Shown here one piece after another: positions 22,940 to 35,419 of a stretch of 64,000 nucleotides of DNA (its first letter is position 1; each line of letters opens with the position of its first letter). Under the pieces are notes generated by a model, which saw nothing but the letters and a program-made list of their open reading frames with translations, had not been told where the DNA came from and did not search any database. Origin of the DNA: Lucifuga dentata (lineage: Eukaryota; Chordata; Actinopteri; Ophidiiformes; Bythitidae); NCBI GenBank assembly GCA_014773175.1, contig VXCM01002062.1, forward strand, positions 1 through 64,000, read 5' to 3'. Position numbers and translations under genes: made by a program.

Positions 22940-24880
22940 TTATGTTAGTTTTTGCCCAGACTCTGGCTTTTTGCTAGTTTAGAAATTACCTGTTTTGGTC
23001 ATCTTGTTTATGTTTGAACCACAACCCAATTCAGAGTCTAAGATAACATCTAGACATGTTTGCTTTGATTTGAACCAGCGATCCAAGATTTTTAGCAACA
23101 GCAAAATTCTTGTATTGCTTTCTCTATCAAGCAGATGTATGTCTGTCTTGTCTTCATTTTGCTGCAGGAAGATTTGACTCATTGATTTAATGAATGTAGA
23201 TAGACAGACAGACTCTGAGTGAGCGTAAGCTGTTTTTCTTTCATTTGACTATGAATAATATACAATCATGTGTCATGAGCATAGCTGGAAATCAACTCTG
23301 TATGTTGTGATATCATTTATAGAAAAAAGTAATAATAAGCAGACATACACACGCAACCCTGATGCATAGTCAACTTATCAAGTTTTTATTGCTCTTTGCA
23401 AAAAATAATCTTCTCATAGCTACTACATTAGTATTCTATTTCACATGATGAACGTTCAGTATTTTGGTATTCTCTTTCTCTCTCTCTTTATGCTCTATTT
23501 TGGTCCCCACCAACTCCTGAGAATATTATCTAGAATTTTCTTTAAACAATCATTTATTGACTTTATAGTTCATTTTAACTGTCAGTAATTTAATTTCTTG
23601 CTGAAAAGTTATTGGACAGTCAGTTTAGCAGAACTTCTTTGCTGGAAACAGCGGGCTACTGTTTACATTGGAAATTTGTGAAAACTGTGGATAAATAACC
23701 ATATCCGAATCCAAAAAACAAAAACGAGCCTAAACAGACAAAAAGCTACGAAGATATCAGATGCAGGTTTTACATCTTCTGCACTGCACAGAAACAACAT
23801 ATTTAGTTGTACAGACAGTCTGTTCCTATTTAACTGCAATATTTTCAGTATAAAAGTGTCATTATGCTATCATTATAAACTAACTACCATTCCAAGCTTT
23901 GGTGGCATAACAAAGTTTGTGGTGATAAGAAAAAAACGTGATAGTCAAGATCTTTATAGTTTCACAAAATCCACTACAGACTGGATCTGAAGGATTATGT
24001 GGGCCCCTTTCTTCTCACTAGTCTGCACATGGATTAATCCATGTATATGACATGCTCCCCAAGTCATTTGGTGAGGGTTGAAAAAGGATTTAGGATTATA
24101 TGAGCTAAATCTGTTCTGTATGTGCCATATGGAGGCAATGTCTATCCATTATCCATCAATGTGTCAGAAACACTGTTCAAGGGAGCAGCTGTCCATAGAA
24201 GGCCAGCCAATTGCTTTGATACAGGTGAAACGTGATCTATGATTGCCTTAGCGAGCCTATCACTCTCCGACTGTCAGATGGCTTTGGCCAAGGGACACAG
24301 CGGCCATATTAGACCTTGATTTCTTCACTCTCTAAGGGTTTCACTGCTGTTACTATCCTGGTCTGGTCTGTGTTTGTCGTGTTGACGGGTGACCTCCTGC
24401 CCTCTCTCCATATTTGAGCGATCTTGTAAAGATGCTTAGAGGTGGCGGCGTGACCCTTTCTGTTCTGCCTTTATGGCAAGTTTTCACTGTTAGTGGGAAA
24501 TGGCAACAAATTAACTTGAATGTTATCATTGTTTTTAATGAGGAGCACAGAAGGTTTAAGAATGGTAAGGGCAAGGAAAATTATATTTTAACTCTCTGGA
24601 GTCTAAAGTCACTTTTGACACATTGTTTGCTGATTTTTAGAGACTTTCTTTAATTTTGTAAAATTTTATGGAGTCAAGTAGAACATTGAAAACTTTTTTT
24701 TATGATTTTAGTTTTTTTTTGAAAAATGGTTTTAGATTGGATTTTTTTTGTGCTTGAATGAAGAATTTTCTGAAAAAAATTGATTTGAGAAGAGTACAGG
24801 ACTATTTGCATTTGACTAAGATTAATGGGGACATCGTGATATTTAGAAATTAACTCCAGTGTCTGTTTGTTGTGTGTGTC
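22940..24880. other. non-coding, no gene seen
   Basis: AT-rich unique sequence. Frames at 22979-23182 minus and 22995-23177 plus mirror each other and are not genes. The text near 24180-24330 is less AT-rich and includes 'ggccatattag', a near match to an SRF CArG box, too weak to annotate separately. Confidence 0.5.

Positions 24881-24884
<4 letters not shown>

Positions 24885-24925
<41 letters not shown>
24885..24925. repeat. (TG)n microsatellite
   Basis: TG array of about 41 bp. Confidence 0.95.
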
Positions 24926-24928
<3 letters not shown>

Positions 24929-24999
24929 CTTGTGTATAGGTGCATATACACAAGATAATGGAAGTCTGTATTTCATTCCACAGTTCCCAAGAATTGTCA

Positions 25000-25022
25000 T
25001 TTACCAATCATTGATTGGTAAA
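25000..25022. repeat. perfect 23-bp palindrome
   Basis: TTTACCAATCA and its reverse complement surround a single central T. No larger element is attached. Confidence 0.85.
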
Positions 25023-25351
25023 CGACATCCATCCATATGAGTCTCTGCTGCCAAGAAGCATTCATAATTTTAGTTTCAATGAAAATCCAGTCAGAACTAC
25101 ATTTAAATATTCTAGCTCCAGGAAAGGTACACACAAAATGTGCAAAATAAAGAAAAACTCCTTGCAAAAAAAGAAAAGATAAGAATTTGTGGTGGGANTT
25201 TTTTTTTTTTTTTTAGTTTGCAAATTACATACATGGCAGATTTGCACAAGATTAAGATCATCAATGAAATCTGTAATTATTGATTTCACAGTGTTAATAG
25301 TCCTGCATAAATAGGACTTGATTCACACTAATCACTGAATGTAAACACTGT

Positions 25352-25510
25352 GGGTGAAATTCTTAAAAAGAAAAAGAAAGAAAGAAAGAGAAAAAGAAAA
25401 AGAAAATCATGCTAACTTCACAGTGTCACACTGAATAAGCTGTGCGGTAATTATTCATACAGCTTCCCTTACGTTAAACAACACACTAGTGTCCCATTAA
25501 TGGAGCCACA
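25352..25510. repeat. partial copy related to the 28975-29733 element
   Basis: Begins with GGGTGAAATTCTTA, has a purine microsatellite of GAAAA/GAAA units at about 25364-25405, and continues with 'catgctaact', 'gtgtcccattaatgg'. These phrases appear in the same order at the left of the 28975 element. Only the left part is present. The insertion of GAAA repeats distinguishes it. Confidence 0.5.
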
Positions 25511-25917
25511 CCAGAGCAGAGTGGGAACAATAACTACCAATCAGAAATCATATCTGACATCCATTACCTAATGTATTTATGCACATTTGTATATTTGTTC
25601 ACTGCAGCCTAATCTCTGGAAAATCTCGTTTTAAGATCTATAGCAAACAGCTGCTGTTGATTCTATACACGTGCATATCATAACATCATGCATATATTCA
25701 TATTGTTGTCATGGTGTCAGGAACAGTCTCAAATCATCATTATCATATTAATAAAATGGGGCCATTTTGTGATTATATTAAGAATTACGCTGCTGTTCTG
25801 GTTGGAAAGGAAGGCTTACTGCCTTTTAACTTGCTGAGAGAACAATTAAAAGTGATGAAAATTGCATTGATTACACACCCAGACTTCTTAAAATAGAACA
25901 TTGTATTTTTCTTCTTC

Positions 25918-25942
25918 TTTTTTTTTTTTTTTTTTTTTTTTT
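25918..25942. repeat. poly-T run
   Basis: CTTCTTCTT followed by 25 T. Confidence 0.9.
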
Positions 25943-26129
25943 CCAAATTACCATCTCAAGAGGATTATGGAAAAAAAATGAACACTGCACAATGATTGTG
26001 GAGGATTTGTGTGTTTGGCTCCTGGACACAAATTCTCTGGTACATGAACTGTAAAATTCTGTGCATTTATTGTGACTGAAAATGGAGGAGTGTCTGTCAG
26101 AGAAATAGTGAATGATATTGATTAAGAGA

Positions 26130-26215
26130 TTCCATCTGTCTATCCATCTGTCCATCCATCCTTCCATCTATCCGTCCTCTATACCCACTTACCCACTCAC
26201 ATCTGCAGGGTTATT
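26130..26215. repeat. (CCAT)n-headed fish repeat tail
   Basis: Degenerate CCAT/CTGT units lead into 'tctatacccacttacccactcacatctgcagggtt'. This is close to the widespread fish tail phrase 'ctatacccgctta...cagggt' seen at the ends of dispersed retroelements. The body of the element is not recognisable. Confidence 0.45.
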
Positions 26216-26400
26216 TGAAACATTTGATATTCCACATACTTTTTCAAAAGCCATTGGCTATCTACAGGAAGCAGTGATTCAGTCCAACTTGTTATTCCAA
26301 AATTGTCAGTTGCATTCATTTACGTTCAAAATTCTCCCCTGCATGCCTCAGTAAATAATCCTGGACTACCTGAAATAAAGATTCATACATATTTTTAACC

Positions 26401-26420
26401 TTTTTTTTTTTTTTTTTCNT
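26401..26420. repeat. poly-T run ending at an N
   Basis: 17 T, then C and the N at 26419. Confidence 0.85.
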
Positions 26421-26424
26421 CCCC

Positions 26425-27755
26425 GCCATACTAAAACCTGCCAAGCAGGGACAACTGTTACTCCATCTGTCAATTGCAACTGCAATTTTTTGCACCAACA
26501 GACTTATACTGTATGCAGTCGACAGTCGATGCCATCACGGCCTGTTTTTGCCGGCTCAGAACTTGATAAGGGTACTGCAAGATGTTGACTTACACTGTGG
26601 ACATACAAAAGTCTGATACAGCCAAATGTTTATCCTCCAAAACCCTGTTTTTGTTTTAGATAAAAAGTTGGATGATCATTATCTGTGTGTGTTTGTCACA
26701 TGCACCAGCACTCACCAGACAGCGAAAACTCAATATGCAGACTTGAGTCTGTGTGAGGCTGAACAAGAACCTGAACTGCCATAATTGCTTGTGTAGTTGG
26801 AACTGAGCGACCGTAATGGATCAGGCAGCGAAAAACACTATTTGAATGATGTTTATTGATTTCGGAGGATCCCTGGCATAATTACACAAACATGGTGTCC
26901 AGAAAGTGACAAGATTTGTCCAAGGCTGAATGATTTTTGTAATGAAGACTTTGTAGAAAGAATACTTCATTGGTAATGTTCAGCTGTAATGGGCAAGAAA
27001 AACAATATTAGTAAACAGTCTTTTTCTTGCCCTCATATCGTAGAGCCATATTGTGCTGAAGAAAGGCGCCCGATGGTGATGGTTAATAGTTAAGAGAATA
27101 AAATTTAAGTGGGCCTCATATTATGAACTCAGTATCAGCCCAGCACACATGCACATATGAGGATTCTTTGTGAGTTTACGAAGAGTTGGTGGCTTGTTGG
27201 TTTACTCAGAGGTGCTACCTTGGTTTAAGTTTGAGAACAATATTTGTATACTGTGTTGTTCCATTATTACAGGCTTTTTAAGTACTCAACTGCTGTTCTT
27301 ATTATTTTATTTAAAAGAAATTCTGGTGCTGAGTCAGGCAGGTAAAAGATGTTTTCCTTAGTGTAGCACAATTAATAGCAGTAATAGAATGTGTACAGTA
27401 GGCAGGTTGAATGAAGATAAGTTTATTAGAAAGACTATGACTTATTTCTTCTCTTAACTTCTTTACTGTCATGGCTTATTCATCTCAGTGTTGACAGATG
27501 ACTAATCATGCAAATCATTGACCTTCAGTGCAGCTATTTAAGGTGTCAATCAGTGCAAAATTGACATATAACACTGTGTGTAATTCACATTGTATCCATG
27601 ACTACCGTTTTCTTTACAAGCACACATCAGTCTGCATCACTGGATCACATTGTGCTGTTTTTCTCTATAAAATTAAAGCACAGTGTCATCTTTGAGCAGT
27701 GTTATGCTCCGTGAGTTTGATTAAATCATACCTTTGTGGCCACAAACACATGCTT
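26425..27755. other. non-coding, no gene seen
   Basis: Unique sequence with no repeat structure or coding signal that I can support. Confidence 0.55.
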
Positions 27756-27758
27756 ATC

Positions 27759-27793
27759 TTTTTTTTTTTTTTTTTTTTTTTTTTTTNTTTTTC
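27759..27793. repeat. poly-T run with an N
   Basis: T run broken by the N at 27787. Confidence 0.9.
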
Positions 27794-28219
27794 AGCACAG
27801 TGCAGTAAGCTCTCATTTTACCCCCCCTATACTTCATCAAAGATGCTTTCTGCCACCTTAAGCTTTGGATTCTTTATCTGTCTTTTGGGAACATTAAAGC
27901 AGGCAGAGCATAGAATTACCTCTTTCATGTGCACATTGAATTTGTGTTTGAACAAGATGTAATGACATTGTCTGTTAGTCTCCAAAGAGACCAAAGTGTG
28001 TTTCTCCCCTAGCTGAGACAGTCTTCTTCTCTTTATTCATTCCCCACTTTTAGTTCTTTGTCCTTGCTGGTAACTGTGATAAGTTTGTTTTACCAATAAT
28101 ATCAAAGCTTACTGCTTTATTTGATGTGATGGTCTGAATGCAAAACAGTTCTTGTCAGGTACTTTATTAAGACACCAGATTCGTACTTTCTGGTTAGCCT
28201 TAGTTTTGCTCCTTCTGAT

Positions 28220-28830
28220 CAGACTCAGACAAAGAGGGAATTTTAAACCACGCCTCCCTTCGAAAGTGCTTCAGTTCTTAAATATTTCTGGGATTTTTTT
28301 GTATGAGCAGCCGTCTTCATGCAACACCATCTCAGTTGGCTTAACATTTGGGCTCTGACTGAACTATTCCAAAATGCAAATTTCCTTCTTTTTAGACCAT
28401 TTCATTGTTGATTTAGTTGTGTGTTTTTGGGTTACAGTCTTCTTGCATCATCCAACTTGAGTCAAACTTCAAATGCCTGACTACTACCCTGAAATTCACT
28501 TGTAAAACAAATGTTTTTTGATACAATTTGAAATTCATTGTTCACTTAGTGATTGTAGCTGTCCAGGGCCTGAGGCAGCAAAGCAGCTCCAAACAATGAT
28601 GCTGCCTTCACCATGTTTCACAGCTAGGATGATGTTTTGATGCTGTTTTCCAGGGCTTCCCCCCCCTCCACATGCTTTCCTGCCAAGTTCAACTTTTGTC
28701 TCTTCTGACCACAGAACATTCTACCAGGAGCCTTGTCAAACATCCAGGTTCAGCAAACTTTTGATGTGTAGCAATAGGGACTTCCTCCATATTATCCTTT
28801 AGTCCTTTAATGAACATCATTGTTGTTCCA
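28220..28830 (-). pseudogene. Tc1/mariner-type transposase fossil
   Basis: Tc1/mariner transposases cut and paste an element bounded by inverted repeats using a DDE/D catalytic triad. On the minus strand, 28558-28612 reads GEGSIIVWSCFAASGPGQL, matching the family's GGGSIMVWGCFAASGPG-type block. Downstream, 28394-28436 reads TQKHTTKSTMKW, the DPKHTSK-type block. Then comes KKKEICILE, a stop, FSQSP and a PTEM remnant where SPDLNPIE with the catalytic Glu is expected. The Asp before PKHT is lost, and stops and frameshifts are present, so no product can be made. The terminal repeats were not identified. It is a degenerate relic, plausibly inert. Confidence 0.82.
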
Positions 28831-28974
28831 TGCGTTTCTTGCAGTTGACACACAACTAAACTCTCATGCAGTTAACTACATTTCTTTACCCCAAGGGTAA
28901 TAAGATCTCCCTGCTTAGGGAGAATAGCAACAGTACAAAAAAATACCTTCCATTTATAACATTTGAAAAACACC

Positions 28975-29346
28975 AAGGGCAGAATTCATAATAAACCACA
29001 GTAACTACACAATGTCATGCTAACTAAGCAATGTGATAATTGAAGCTCATTCATAAAGCTTTTCCTTGTGTTAATCAGCACAGCGGTGTCCCATTACTGG
29101 TGCATTGTTGTAAGGGGTGTCACAGGTAAAAGCCAATGTAGAACGGTGTGTTAATGAGCATCTTGATATTTAAGAACCATGCATTACAATGCTTTCTCTG
29201 GTGTCAAAGTGAAATTGACACTTCAATTTGGCAAACCAAACCAAAATTCTCTGATTTACAGCTCCACAATTTTAGACATTGACACTAATATAAGAAAGAA
29301 AAGGTACAGGCACGAACAAAAGACGTGCACATGAGGATGGAGGGTG

Positions 29347-29393
<47 letters not shown>

Positions 29394-29733
29394 TGTGTGT
29401 GTGAGTTGTTTGAGAGAAAGAGAGATGCAGAGGCTGATGCTTGAGGAAGAAGGGCAGTGCCACTGGAATGTGTGTGTGATCAGATCAAAGCTCACCATTT
29501 AAAAACACTGACTGATCAACTAAGTGGGCTCATATATCAGATTTATTGATCACTAACAGTTTGAAACATCGCCCAGATTTCACACCACTGACATTTACCT
29601 CCAAAACTGAAACAGACCTTAATTTTGCCACTTCCCTGACATATAAATAGTGAAATATTATAGCAGTGCCTCTTTCAAGGCAAATGCAAAAGCTGTTTAA
29701 GGCAGGTGTTTAGAAATGAGGATTCTTGCCCTT
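28975..29733. mobile_element. non-autonomous element with terminal inverted repeats
   Basis: The left end AAGGGCAGAATTCATAA and the right end, read inverted, AAGGGCAAGAATCCTCATTT form imperfect terminal inverted repeats. The interior holds a (GT)n array (29350-29403). Its right half is clearly related to 41235-41620, sharing for example 'gtgtgtgatcagatcaaa', 'tcaccatttaaaaac' and 'cctctttcaaggcaaatgc'. The left part is related to 25352-25510. No clean target duplication was found, so the superfamily is unassigned. It has no coding capacity. Confidence 0.6.
29350..29403. repeat. (GT)n microsatellite inside element
   Basis: GT array with one interruption; frames reading HTHTHT across it on the minus strand are artefacts of the repeat. 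Confidence 0.95.
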
Positions 29734-29739
29734 ATTGAC

Positions 29740-31950
29740 ACGTTAAATCCAGAGCTGTGCTTTCTAAATTCCCTACAATGGCATGATGAACACCCAGGTT
29801 TTTAGAGATGCATGTGGAGCTTTTTTCAGTTTCATACATGCATTTCTTCTAAGGTCTTATGGAATGAGTTTTGATGTCATAGTTCATATGTAAAGATCAG
29901 AACAGACTGTCAGTAATCAGGCTGTGTGTCTTTTTCACAGAGCAGGACAACTGTACAACACACACCTCCAGTGTCTGTCTTCTTTGACAAATAGCTTTTA
30001 GAGATGTCATTAAGCGAGAAATTCACTTTCTTTTTAAATTTACACTGAATGTTTAAATAGTATAATAATTATTGACAAGATTTTGTCTTTCTCATTAGTC
30101 CAGGCAGATTGTGTTTGTCTGTTATTGTGACTTAGATAAAGATCAGATCACATTTGATGAGTAATTATTGCAGAAATACACCAATTCTAAAAAAAAAAAA
30201 AAAAATTCAATAACCTTTTGTTGTCGTTGTATGTGAATTTAATTCAAATTAAAAATTGAATTTAGAGATACTTGACGTAAAGACAGTACACTGTATACCT
30301 AAATGTAATTACACAAAGCTGAACAAAGTAGAGTAAATGTTATTGTAAGATCTGAAAATTGCCCCTACTAAGGGGAAAATGATGACAGCTTATTCAAGCA
30401 CTGGAGCTGTCAGGCCTAAGAGTGTGTGACAAAGGCCCAATGGAGGCCCAGACAATCAATACTTCACTCTGTACGAGGCAATAGGCTTTAAATACCTCCT
30501 TTTCTGCTCCCTGAGGAAAAGAGCAAACTTATCAATCAAAACCCAATCACTCAGACCTGCTCAATACACACAGCCATAGGCCATATGCAAGCTCACTCAT
30601 TAGATAGAATGTTTAATTTTTATTCAAATTTAATTCAGAAATGTATATTGTCTGTAAAAAACCTTAGCAAAGGCTCAGGAGTGAATGCATGGATTCAGCA
30701 GGGAGGATTTCAGCCTCCCTCTGTGGAGGAGTTTATGAGAAGAGATCTTGCAAATGACTGTTGACAGGGCAGGGGGCATTCATCAAGAAAACAAGCCACA
30801 AGAGCACCAAGACCCGAGTTAGGGCTGGAATGAATCTCATAGAAACAAATCTAATCTAAGCACTGCCAGAGAGCCCATTTATAATGTTAAGATCACAGCA
30901 TGAATCCACAGAGAGGAGCTCAAGGAGAGCGAGGGTGGGAGAAAGAGAGAAACAGCGAGAGGAAGAAAGAGGAAGACAGAGACAGAGTGGTACCAACTGA
31001 ATGAATAAACTTTGCAGTGGAGTATTATAGTCTTTTGAGACTGGTAATCCATTGTAAAACAATGGGGGGAAAGGACTGTGAAAGGAGTTCCCTCACATTG
31101 TCATTTTGGTGCTTAAGGCTCGCTGTCAGTTAAACTCTGAATGTCTGCTGTTTTTCGCCCATTTACAAAACACAGCCTCAAATCTCTGCACCATCTTGTC
31201 TGCAGACAACAGCTCTCATGGGGAATGTGCTGGTTTATATCAGAGAACAGAAGCATGCTCTGTCTCCCACAGTGGGTTTGGCCTGTCTGGCAGTCTGGTC
31301 TTTGTAAAATAGAAAAGTGAAACAATGGACGGAGCCCTGTTAAATTCATTAGATCACCAGATAATAATCTGTAATAAATTAGATGATTTGTGTTTTAGTG
31401 TTTTCCAGTTTATGATTCATTAAAATGGAGCCAATATTTGGCCAATCAAATTTATTTCTGTTTCTATTTGTTTTAAAGTTATTTAATAATGTAATGTTGT
31501 GCTGTATTTGCTGTTACTGTATTCTAATTTTTGATATTAAAGTGCATCATTTAATGGTAAAATTTCTTGCCTCAACCAAATCTGAAGGATCCTTAAATAA
31601 TACTTTATTCTACAAGTCTCAAAAATCTAGTATCGTTCAGGCTTCAAGTAATATATCTATTGGCGTAGTGGAGTATCAGAAAGAAGACGCTCTCCATACT
31701 TGTCATGGCTTATTGGGTCGCAACTGGCCCGGTTGAAAATGCCACTAAACTGGTTTCAAAACTGAACACAGTTTTGATCAACAATAACAGATTTCATGCC
31801 ATGTTTCATTTTAGTAAGTAGTGTTACACCATATTTTAATGTTTTGCAAAGGTTTATGTGAAAAAACAGCAAAGTTCCACAACGACGCCCAGTATCTCAT
31901 TAGACAAAGGTCATTGTGTAACTGTACAGATTTTGATTTGTCTAACACAA
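29740..31950. other. non-coding, no gene seen
   Basis: AT-rich with an A run at 30190-30204. The 30380-30560 stretch is balanced and repeat-free ('gacaatcaatacttcac', 'cttatcaatcaaaacccaatcac') and could be conserved. Open frames are short and unmatched. Confidence 0.5.
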
Positions 31951-31957
31951 AAGTTCA

Positions 31958-32480
31958 GTATAGAGGTCTTCATGCCATGTCCACTTAGGTTCTCAGAACT
32001 GAGACCTAACTGGGGACCTGAGAAGAGTCGGGTACAAATTATATTCCATCTAATTGGGTCAGGTCGGGACCCGTGATATTGCCTTGGGTCTCGTGTTTGT
32101 GTACCAATATGTCTCATACCGGAGTAGATCCGAGTAGAGTCCCGATCACATCTTGATCTGATCATGTGTTGCATCATAATCCCTGCAGGAGAAAATGTGT
32201 TTTTAGAGGTGAGGCTGAGAGCTTGACCTGAAGTTCAGCAGAAATGGAGTGTTCTTTGCAGATGGAAGCACATAATGCTGCTGCTAGTGTTAGTGTTCTG
32301 TTTGGGTCAACCGCATTTTGGATGGGGTCTTATTATCCTTTGGTCTGTTTCGGGTTGTGTCTGACTGCCCTTGTTTCCTTTTCAGGTCAGGGCTGTTTTT
32401 TTGAAAATTGATTAATATACATTGGGTTTGGGTATATTTTCCAGGGGTTTATTTCAGACTTGTAAAGAGTTCAGTGCCAA
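31958..32480. repeat. possible hAT-derived fragment
   Basis: Begins TAGAGGTCTTCA and holds phrases such as 'gacctaactggggacctga', 'gggtcaggtcgggacc', 'gccttgggtctcgtg' and 'gactgcccttgtttcc', which I associate with a dispersed fish DNA transposon. I could not find the opposite terminus or a target duplication, so limits are approximate. Confidence 0.35.
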
Positions 32481-32489
32481 AACAGGAAG

Positions 32490-33375
32490 TAGCATCATGT
32501 TCTTGTAGCACAGCAAAAATGAAAGGCAGAAGGTAGGGTGGCTGATTGTCATTTATCTAACCATGATGGCAGTCCTTCTCTAACTTTAAATGGTTGCAAG
32601 AGCTGAACAATATTGGAATAGTCAACTGAAAACACAGGTGCTAGATGTTTAAGACAGTTGGCCTTTAACAGAATCCAGCATTTTCCTGAATCCGCCAGTG
32701 CTGACATTTTGTTCTTAAGTAGGCTGCAAAAACCCTGACATCTCTGCTGTAAATCTCACACTGACGCAGATCGTTAATACAGATTTCATAATAGAAAGAC
32801 AAGCTGTTCTTTGGAGCCAAGTGAACAATGTTTCATCCAGTCTTCCACGTAATCTGATGATGGATTATCCTCCTGGGTTAGCGATTGCTAATTGATGATT
32901 GATTGAGAAGTAGGACAATTAGGCTCACTTATTTTCTCTTCTCTGTCTTATTTTCTGTTCTCTGTCATTCCTGTTATCCACTGATGAAAATTGGCAATCA
33001 TAAAATAATCCATTTATGTGCATGCAAGCTTGCTTCAGACTTGCTTCAGCCTCAGCAGGAGTTTACACTTCAGAGGCCACAACCACCTCAGGCACCTCTA
33101 TCATGAACTCTCGCTGGCCAAACGCGGAGCTCTCATCTTAGAGCTTCCTGTGTAATCCCAGATCAAAGGTCCAAGGGAAATGGGAATGGATTCTCTGCTC
33201 TAACAAGCACACGTTCTCAGATGGAAGAAATTGAACCCATTTTTCTTTATCTGCCTTCTGCAGGTTAGCTCACTCAGTGTACTGAAAGATAGACCTTTCC
33301 ACGATAGTGCAGGCCTCGCTCAAAGCAGAACACACAGGATGATAGGACCTGACATCTCTCTGACCGTTTGATGTC
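32490..33375. other. non-coding, no gene seen
   Basis: Unique sequence with no recognised feature. Confidence 0.5.
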
Positions 33376-33379
33376 TGTT

Positions 33380-33600
33380 TTCAACCCTGTTTTCACGCTC
33401 CCCGGAGTAACAGCTTATGATAAGCAAAATGGTCTGCAATAAATTCCAATAGAATGAGGTGTCACGCAATTACTCACCACGACTTTTCAATAAACTGACT
33501 GCCTTATTGATATGCATTTAATCTTGATTAATAACAACACAATACCCTTCAAAACCCTTTCGATCAATCCAACCCATCAACCATGACACCGTAATTCAGC
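33380..33600. promoter_or_regulatory. possible conserved non-coding element
   Basis: Repeat-free block with several homeodomain-like cores: 'cgcaattactcacc', 'ttgatatgcatttaatcttgattaataac' and 'cgatcaatcc'. Evidence is only the motif density and lack of simple repeats. Confidence 0.2.
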
Positions 33601-34047
33601 ATTGTTAAAAGAAGATAGTGTTTGTTGAGAGATTGTTTGACATTGTTTAAAACTCCTCAACCTCTGTCTTAGATTTCCTTTCAATATGCAATGCAGTCTT
33701 CCCATCAAAAACTCATAAACCATAGATTTTGCAGATTTTTACTCTGTAATTTTGCAATGCTTTGGATGAGTAGGTTTATAGAGAGTGTAACTTAATTTGA
33801 GGTTTCAAAGATTCCTTGGTGGCTGTAAGCAGATGCGCTGTGCATAAACCATGAACTATTCGTAACTCAGGCACAAAGCTGTATGATGTACTGCATAAGC
33901 AACTGTTAAACCGATTCAGCTTGCATATGTATGGAAAGCGCATACTGTGTGTATCAATCAGTAGATGTGCTGATTAAAATGTTTCAGCCTCATAAGAAAA
34001 CATTCTGGCAGTGCTGCAGTTTCCCAAAAGGGATGGCTCAATGTGTG

Positions 34048-34376
34048 TTAAGCCCCTTACAGACTCTGAGATTTTGGGCGAAATGAAAGTTGTCAAATGT
34101 GAAAGAAATGTGATGATATCTTTGGTCGTGACTCCAAAACAGTGGTCCTAGGTCGCACTGTGAGGCTGGATCAGAGGGTTCAGCTGATTTAATGATCTTT
34201 CGATCAAAGATAGCCTGCGACAAAATTCTGACAGTGTCAGAAATTTACAATGACTATCTTGTGATCTGACTGCTGCTGACCTATGACCTACATCAAAAGC
34301 TTGGTTTATTCTCACCGTTGTCGTGAGTGCCACATATGATGCAATTGCGCAGTCTTGCCATGGTGCGAGGGGCCTC
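34048..34376. repeat. possible MITE with GGCCCCT-type ends
   Basis: Starts TAAGCCCCTTACAGACTCTG and ends near GTGCGAGGGGCCTCTG, which inverted reads CAGAGGCCCCTCGCAC. The two ends share a CCCCT-centred inverted repeat, like fish elements with AGGCCCCTTCACA termini. The repeat is short and diverged. Confidence 0.35.
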
Positions 34377-34384
34377 TGTGACAT

Positions 34385-35285
34385 TGCGGTGCTTGGTCAC
34401 ACACCTCCTTGATTTTGTAACTATGGCGCATGGGCTTAACTGGTTGCTGAGTTAGTTGTGTGGTAACACAGCTAACTTAGAACACTATAGTTCTTTCATT
34501 TTCTTTTAATTTTATTCTACTTTGTATGTAAGCTACTGTGACAGAATCTCTTCGGTCAGCACACGTTCAGTGTTAACACTTAATGTGCAAAATCAGTAAA
34601 CCCTTTAATATGTATTTTGATGGTACTATTAGCTATTGATTCAGTAGCTGCCTGTTGCATGCCTGTCAGCCACTGTCTTGATCTTGAAAATATAGCCAAA
34701 AATGGAGAAGCTTACTGAGATAGCGGGAAGTGAGAACTGGAGATCAGAGAACGAAAATCTGGCCCATGTTCAGAGTGTCTGTTTCATGCTCTGGAGCCTT
34801 TGAAAATCAGAAGTTTTGACTGGCAGCCAGATCTGAAGTGTTGCGGGGGTATGAGGACAAAAAGAAATGCAACAGGAACCATCAGATGGAGTCAGACAAA
34901 TCTAAAAGGCAAACACACTCAATAAAACATCAGTCGTATGCCTCATATTTTCTACTACTCAAAAACAGTCATGTATGAAAAATGAAAAAAAATAATGTTG
35001 AAAATGCTTTGAAGAATTCCCATAGTACAGTTTGGCAACCATACCAAAATCCCTATTTAACAATCAAAGACTGTCCTACACAAAAGAATATTGATTACAC
35101 AGGAGATTATAATATGCTTTCGGGCAAATTTGGGCTTATTATGTTATAATGGTTAGTAATCTTTTTTTGTCTGCACAAATGTGTTTATCTGCTTCAATGC
35201 TCCAGTCTAGTTGTTTACGGAATTGAGAGCTCATTACAGAAGGGAACTATTTTCTGCCTCACGTGGGCTGGATGCGATGACAAAT
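34385..35285. other. non-coding, no gene seen
   Basis: AT-rich unique sequence without features I can support. Confidence 0.5.
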
Positions 35286-35288
35286 TAG

Positions 35289-35415
35289 CACCCCTCCTGG
35301 AAACTTCACACTATAAAACATCTTCACAACAGCAGGTGGTATCAGTTCCTCNCACCCCTCCTGGAAACTTCACACTATAAAACATCTTCACAACAGCAGG
35401 TGGTATCAGTTCCTC
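35289..35415. repeat. artefactual 63-bp duplication across an N
   Basis: Bases 35289-35351 recur exactly at 35353-35415 with the N at 35352 between. The copied text is complex sequence ('cacccctcctggaaacttc...'), which excludes microsatellite slippage as the cause. Confidence 0.85.
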
Positions 35416-35419
35416 CGGG

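Noticed and set aside
24301..24330. SRF CArG box at 'ggccatattaga'
   Set aside because: It departs from the CC(A/T)6GG consensus at the final bases and has no supporting neighbours.
29256..29498. His-Thr repeat protein
   Set aside because: It is the (GT)n microsatellite read on the minus strand.
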